Below, in pieces: positions 60,722 through 64,000 of a stretch of DNA of 64,000 nucleotides (the stretch's first letter is position 1; each line of letters begins with the position of its first letter). The notes under the pieces are model-generated. The model had not been told where the DNA came from and searched no databases. It saw only the letters and a program-made list of their open reading frames with translations. The stretch is taken from contig CAUJDF010000042.1 in NCBI GenBank assembly GCA_963169045.1, positions 184,711-248,710 of the forward strand, read 5' to 3'. The stretch comes from Myxococcota bacterium. GTDB lineage: Bacteria > Myxococcota_A > Bradymonadia > UBA7976 > UBA1532. A program made the translations under genes and the position numbers.

Positions 60722-62116
60722 ATGCGGACGAGACATCTGTCGACCCTGGCCCTGCTCCTCGCGACGACGGGCACCGCCGCCGCGCAACAGAAGTACTGGA
60801 CGGACGGGGTGATCGACACCGGTGTGAACGAGAACACGCCGGTCACCTACGGCGCCTTCAGCAAGCTGACGAAGCAGGCGGCGCCGGCGGTGGTGTCGAT
60901 CGAGACCGAGACGGCGCAATCGATGGGCGGCCTGCTCGGACACCCCTTCCTGCCGCCGATGGTGGCGCGCGGCGCCGGCTCCGGGTTCATCATCCGCAGC
61001 GACGGCTACATCCTCAGCAACAACCACGTGGTCGAGAACGCGCGCACCGTGAAGGTGCACCTGCTCGACGGCCGGAAGTTCACCGCCGAGGTCATCGGCA
61101 GCGATCCGGCGACCGACGTCTCGGTGCTGAAGATCGACGCCGGCGGGAAGCCGCTGCCCACCGTGCCGCTCGGCGACAGCGACGCGGTGCAGATCGCCGA
61201 GTGGGTCATCGCCATCGGCAACCCGCTCGGCCTGTCGCACACGGTCACCGCCGGCATCGTGAGCGCGAAGGGACGCCGGGAGGTCCAGCCCGACGGCCGA
61301 CTGCGCTACCGCGACTTCATCCAGACCGACGCGAGCATCAACCCCGGCAACAGCGGCGGCCCGCTCTTCAACCTGCGCGGCCAGGTGGTCGGCGTGAACA
61401 CCGCGGTCAGCGCCGAGGGCCAGGGCATCGGGTTCGCCATCCCGATCAACATGGTGAAGACGGTGCTGCCCTCGCTCATCGAGCGCGGCCGGGTGGAGCG
61501 GTCCTGGCTCGGCGTGCAGATCCAGCAGGTCGACGACGACCTCGCGAAGGCGCTGCGCCTCGACCACCCGCGCGGCGCGCTCGTGGCCGCGCTCGTCCCG
61601 GACGGCCCCGCGGCGCGCGCCGGCCTGCAGCGGGGCGACGTGATCGTGAACTTCGACGGGCAGCGCATCGAGAGCCACGACGATCTGCCGTGGCTCGCCA
61701 GCATCGCGGGCATCGGCCGGACGGTGGACGTCGGCGTGCTGCGCGAGGGCGCGACGCGCACCGTGAAGGTGAAGCTCGAGTCGATGCCCGACCCCTCCGC
61801 GCCGGCGCGACGCCTCCAGGGACGCCGCAGCGGGGGCGCGTCCTCGACGGTCGGCCTGACGCTCGAGACGCTCGCCGAAGACAGCGCGCGGCTTGCCGGG
61901 CTCGACGGCGGCGCGACGATCACCCGCGTCGATCCGGGCAGCCCCGCCGCCGCCGTCGGCCTGCGCCGCGGAGACATCGTCGTCGAGGTGGACGGCGCGC
62001 CGGTGGCCCGCGCCGACGAGGTCGCCCGCCGTCTCGACGCCGTGAAGAAGGGCGAAGTCATCCGTCTCCTGGTGCTCCGGGGAGAGACGCGCTCCCATGT
62101 CGCATTCCGGCGTTGA
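60722..62116 (+). CDS. DegP/HtrA-family periplasmic serine protease
   Basis: ATG 60722 behind GGGGGA gives 464 residues. A signal peptide ([17 protein letters not shown]) is followed by the trypsin-like domain with the full triad: His in SNNHVVE (about 101), Asp in [10 protein letters not shown] (about 130) and Ser in [10 protein letters not shown] (about 211). The first PDZ domain (about 255-345, WLGVQIQQV...[13 protein letters not shown]) is longer than the second (about 385-462, [13 protein letters not shown]). It degrades or refolds damaged envelope proteins. The two-PDZ layout is that of DegP/DegQ. Confidence 0.95.
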   Translation: MRTRHLSTLALLLATTGTAAAQQKYWTDGVIDTGVNENTPVTYGAFSKLTKQAAPAVVSIETETAQSMGGLLGHPFLPPMVARGAGSGFIIRSDGYILSNNHVVENARTVKVHLLDGRKFTAEVIGSDPATDVSVLKIDAGGKPLPTVPLGDSDAVQIAEWVIAIGNPLGLSHTVTAGIVSAKGRREVQPDGRLRYRDFIQTDASINPGNSGGPLFNLRGQVVGVNTAVSAEGQGIGFAIPINMVKTVLPSLIERGRVERSWLGVQIQQVDDDLAKALRLDHPRGALVAALVPDGPAARAGLQRGDVIVNFDGQRIESHDDLPWLASIAGIGRTVDVGVLREGATRTVKVKLESMPDPSAPARRLQGRRSGGASSTVGLTLETLAEDSARLAGLDGGATITRVDPGSPAAAVGLRRGDIVVEVDGAPVARADEVARRLDAVKKGEVIRLLVLRGETRSHVAFRR

Positions 62117-62216
62117 CGAGACGCCTCGTTCCACTTTGCCTGAACACAATTGATCGGTTAGTTTCGGCGCCGAGTCGGTCCCGACCCGACAGCGGGAATC
62201 GAGGAGGAGCCAGATC

Positions 62217-64000
<1,784 letters not shown>

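Overview
The window is a high-GC (roughly 70% by eye), gene-dense bacterial chromosome segment with strong third-position G/C bias, so almost every gene throws long antisense shadow ORFs. Secreted lipoproteins with Asp/Ala/Pro linkers (DAAPPDA-like), a Dictyostelium-type cysteine repeat surface protein, MopE-like DGxDxDCDG calcium motifs, a FYDLN-acid protein and an alternative complex III plus caa3 oxidase point to a Myxococcota / former Deltaproteobacteria lineage (inference; no 16S is present). No rRNA, tRNA, transposase or CRISPR array was seen.

Layout. 1-2.4 kb: 3'-truncated multi-PAS/GAF histidine kinase (minus). 2.6-7.5 kb: small membrane protein, a remnant of an NAD-dependent epimerase gene, then four overlapping glycosyltransferases. 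7.8-10.8 kb: a double KaiC-type ATPase overlapping a hybrid histidine kinase. 11-14.3 kb: two unrecognised lipoproteins. 14.4-18.8 kb: ECF42-type sigma factor with its DGPF/YCII partner, aldo/keto reductase, CBS-pair protein behind a sigma-54-like promoter, and a pirin. 18.9-29.8 kb (minus): a complete respiratory block, actABCDEF, a small membrane protein and ctaC-ctaD-ctaE-ctaF, with most junctions overlapping by 4 nt. 29.9-33.6 kb (minus): a clan-CD peptidase/PDZ/thioredoxin fusion and a sigma-54 activator. 33.8-35.4 kb: ahpC-ahpD-dps, divergent from that activator and sharing three operator-like repeats and a sigma-54 promoter with it. 35.4-40.7 kb: cysteine-repeat lipoprotein, ECF sigma/cupin anti-sigma pair, FYDLN-acid protein. 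40.8-45.7 kb (minus): oppABCD peptide transporter. 45.8-51.9 kb: EVE - DUF3348 - MotA-like/DUF802 - MotB-like OmpA - DUF2894 - TIGR02757. 51.9-60.6 kb: lipoproteins, a beta-propeller, a TPR protein, a ceramidase-like protein and small membrane proteins. 60.7-64 kb: HtrA protease and a 3'-truncated OmpA protein with thrombospondin-3 repeats.

How genes work together. The act/cta block should carry electrons from quinol through ACIII to an A2-type caa3 oxidase. The ahpC operon looks like an inducible peroxide defence commanded by the adjacent sigma-54 activator. The most interesting unit is the 45.8-51.9 kb operon. It encodes a MotA/MotB-like (ZorAB-like) ion-driven motor with a long repeat-built coiled-coil tail, a modified-base-reading EVE domain, and a TIGR02757 protein that reads to me like an HhH-GPD DNA glycosylase with a four-cysteine cluster site. 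That combination recalls Zorya-type architecture but lacks the known Zorya effectors.
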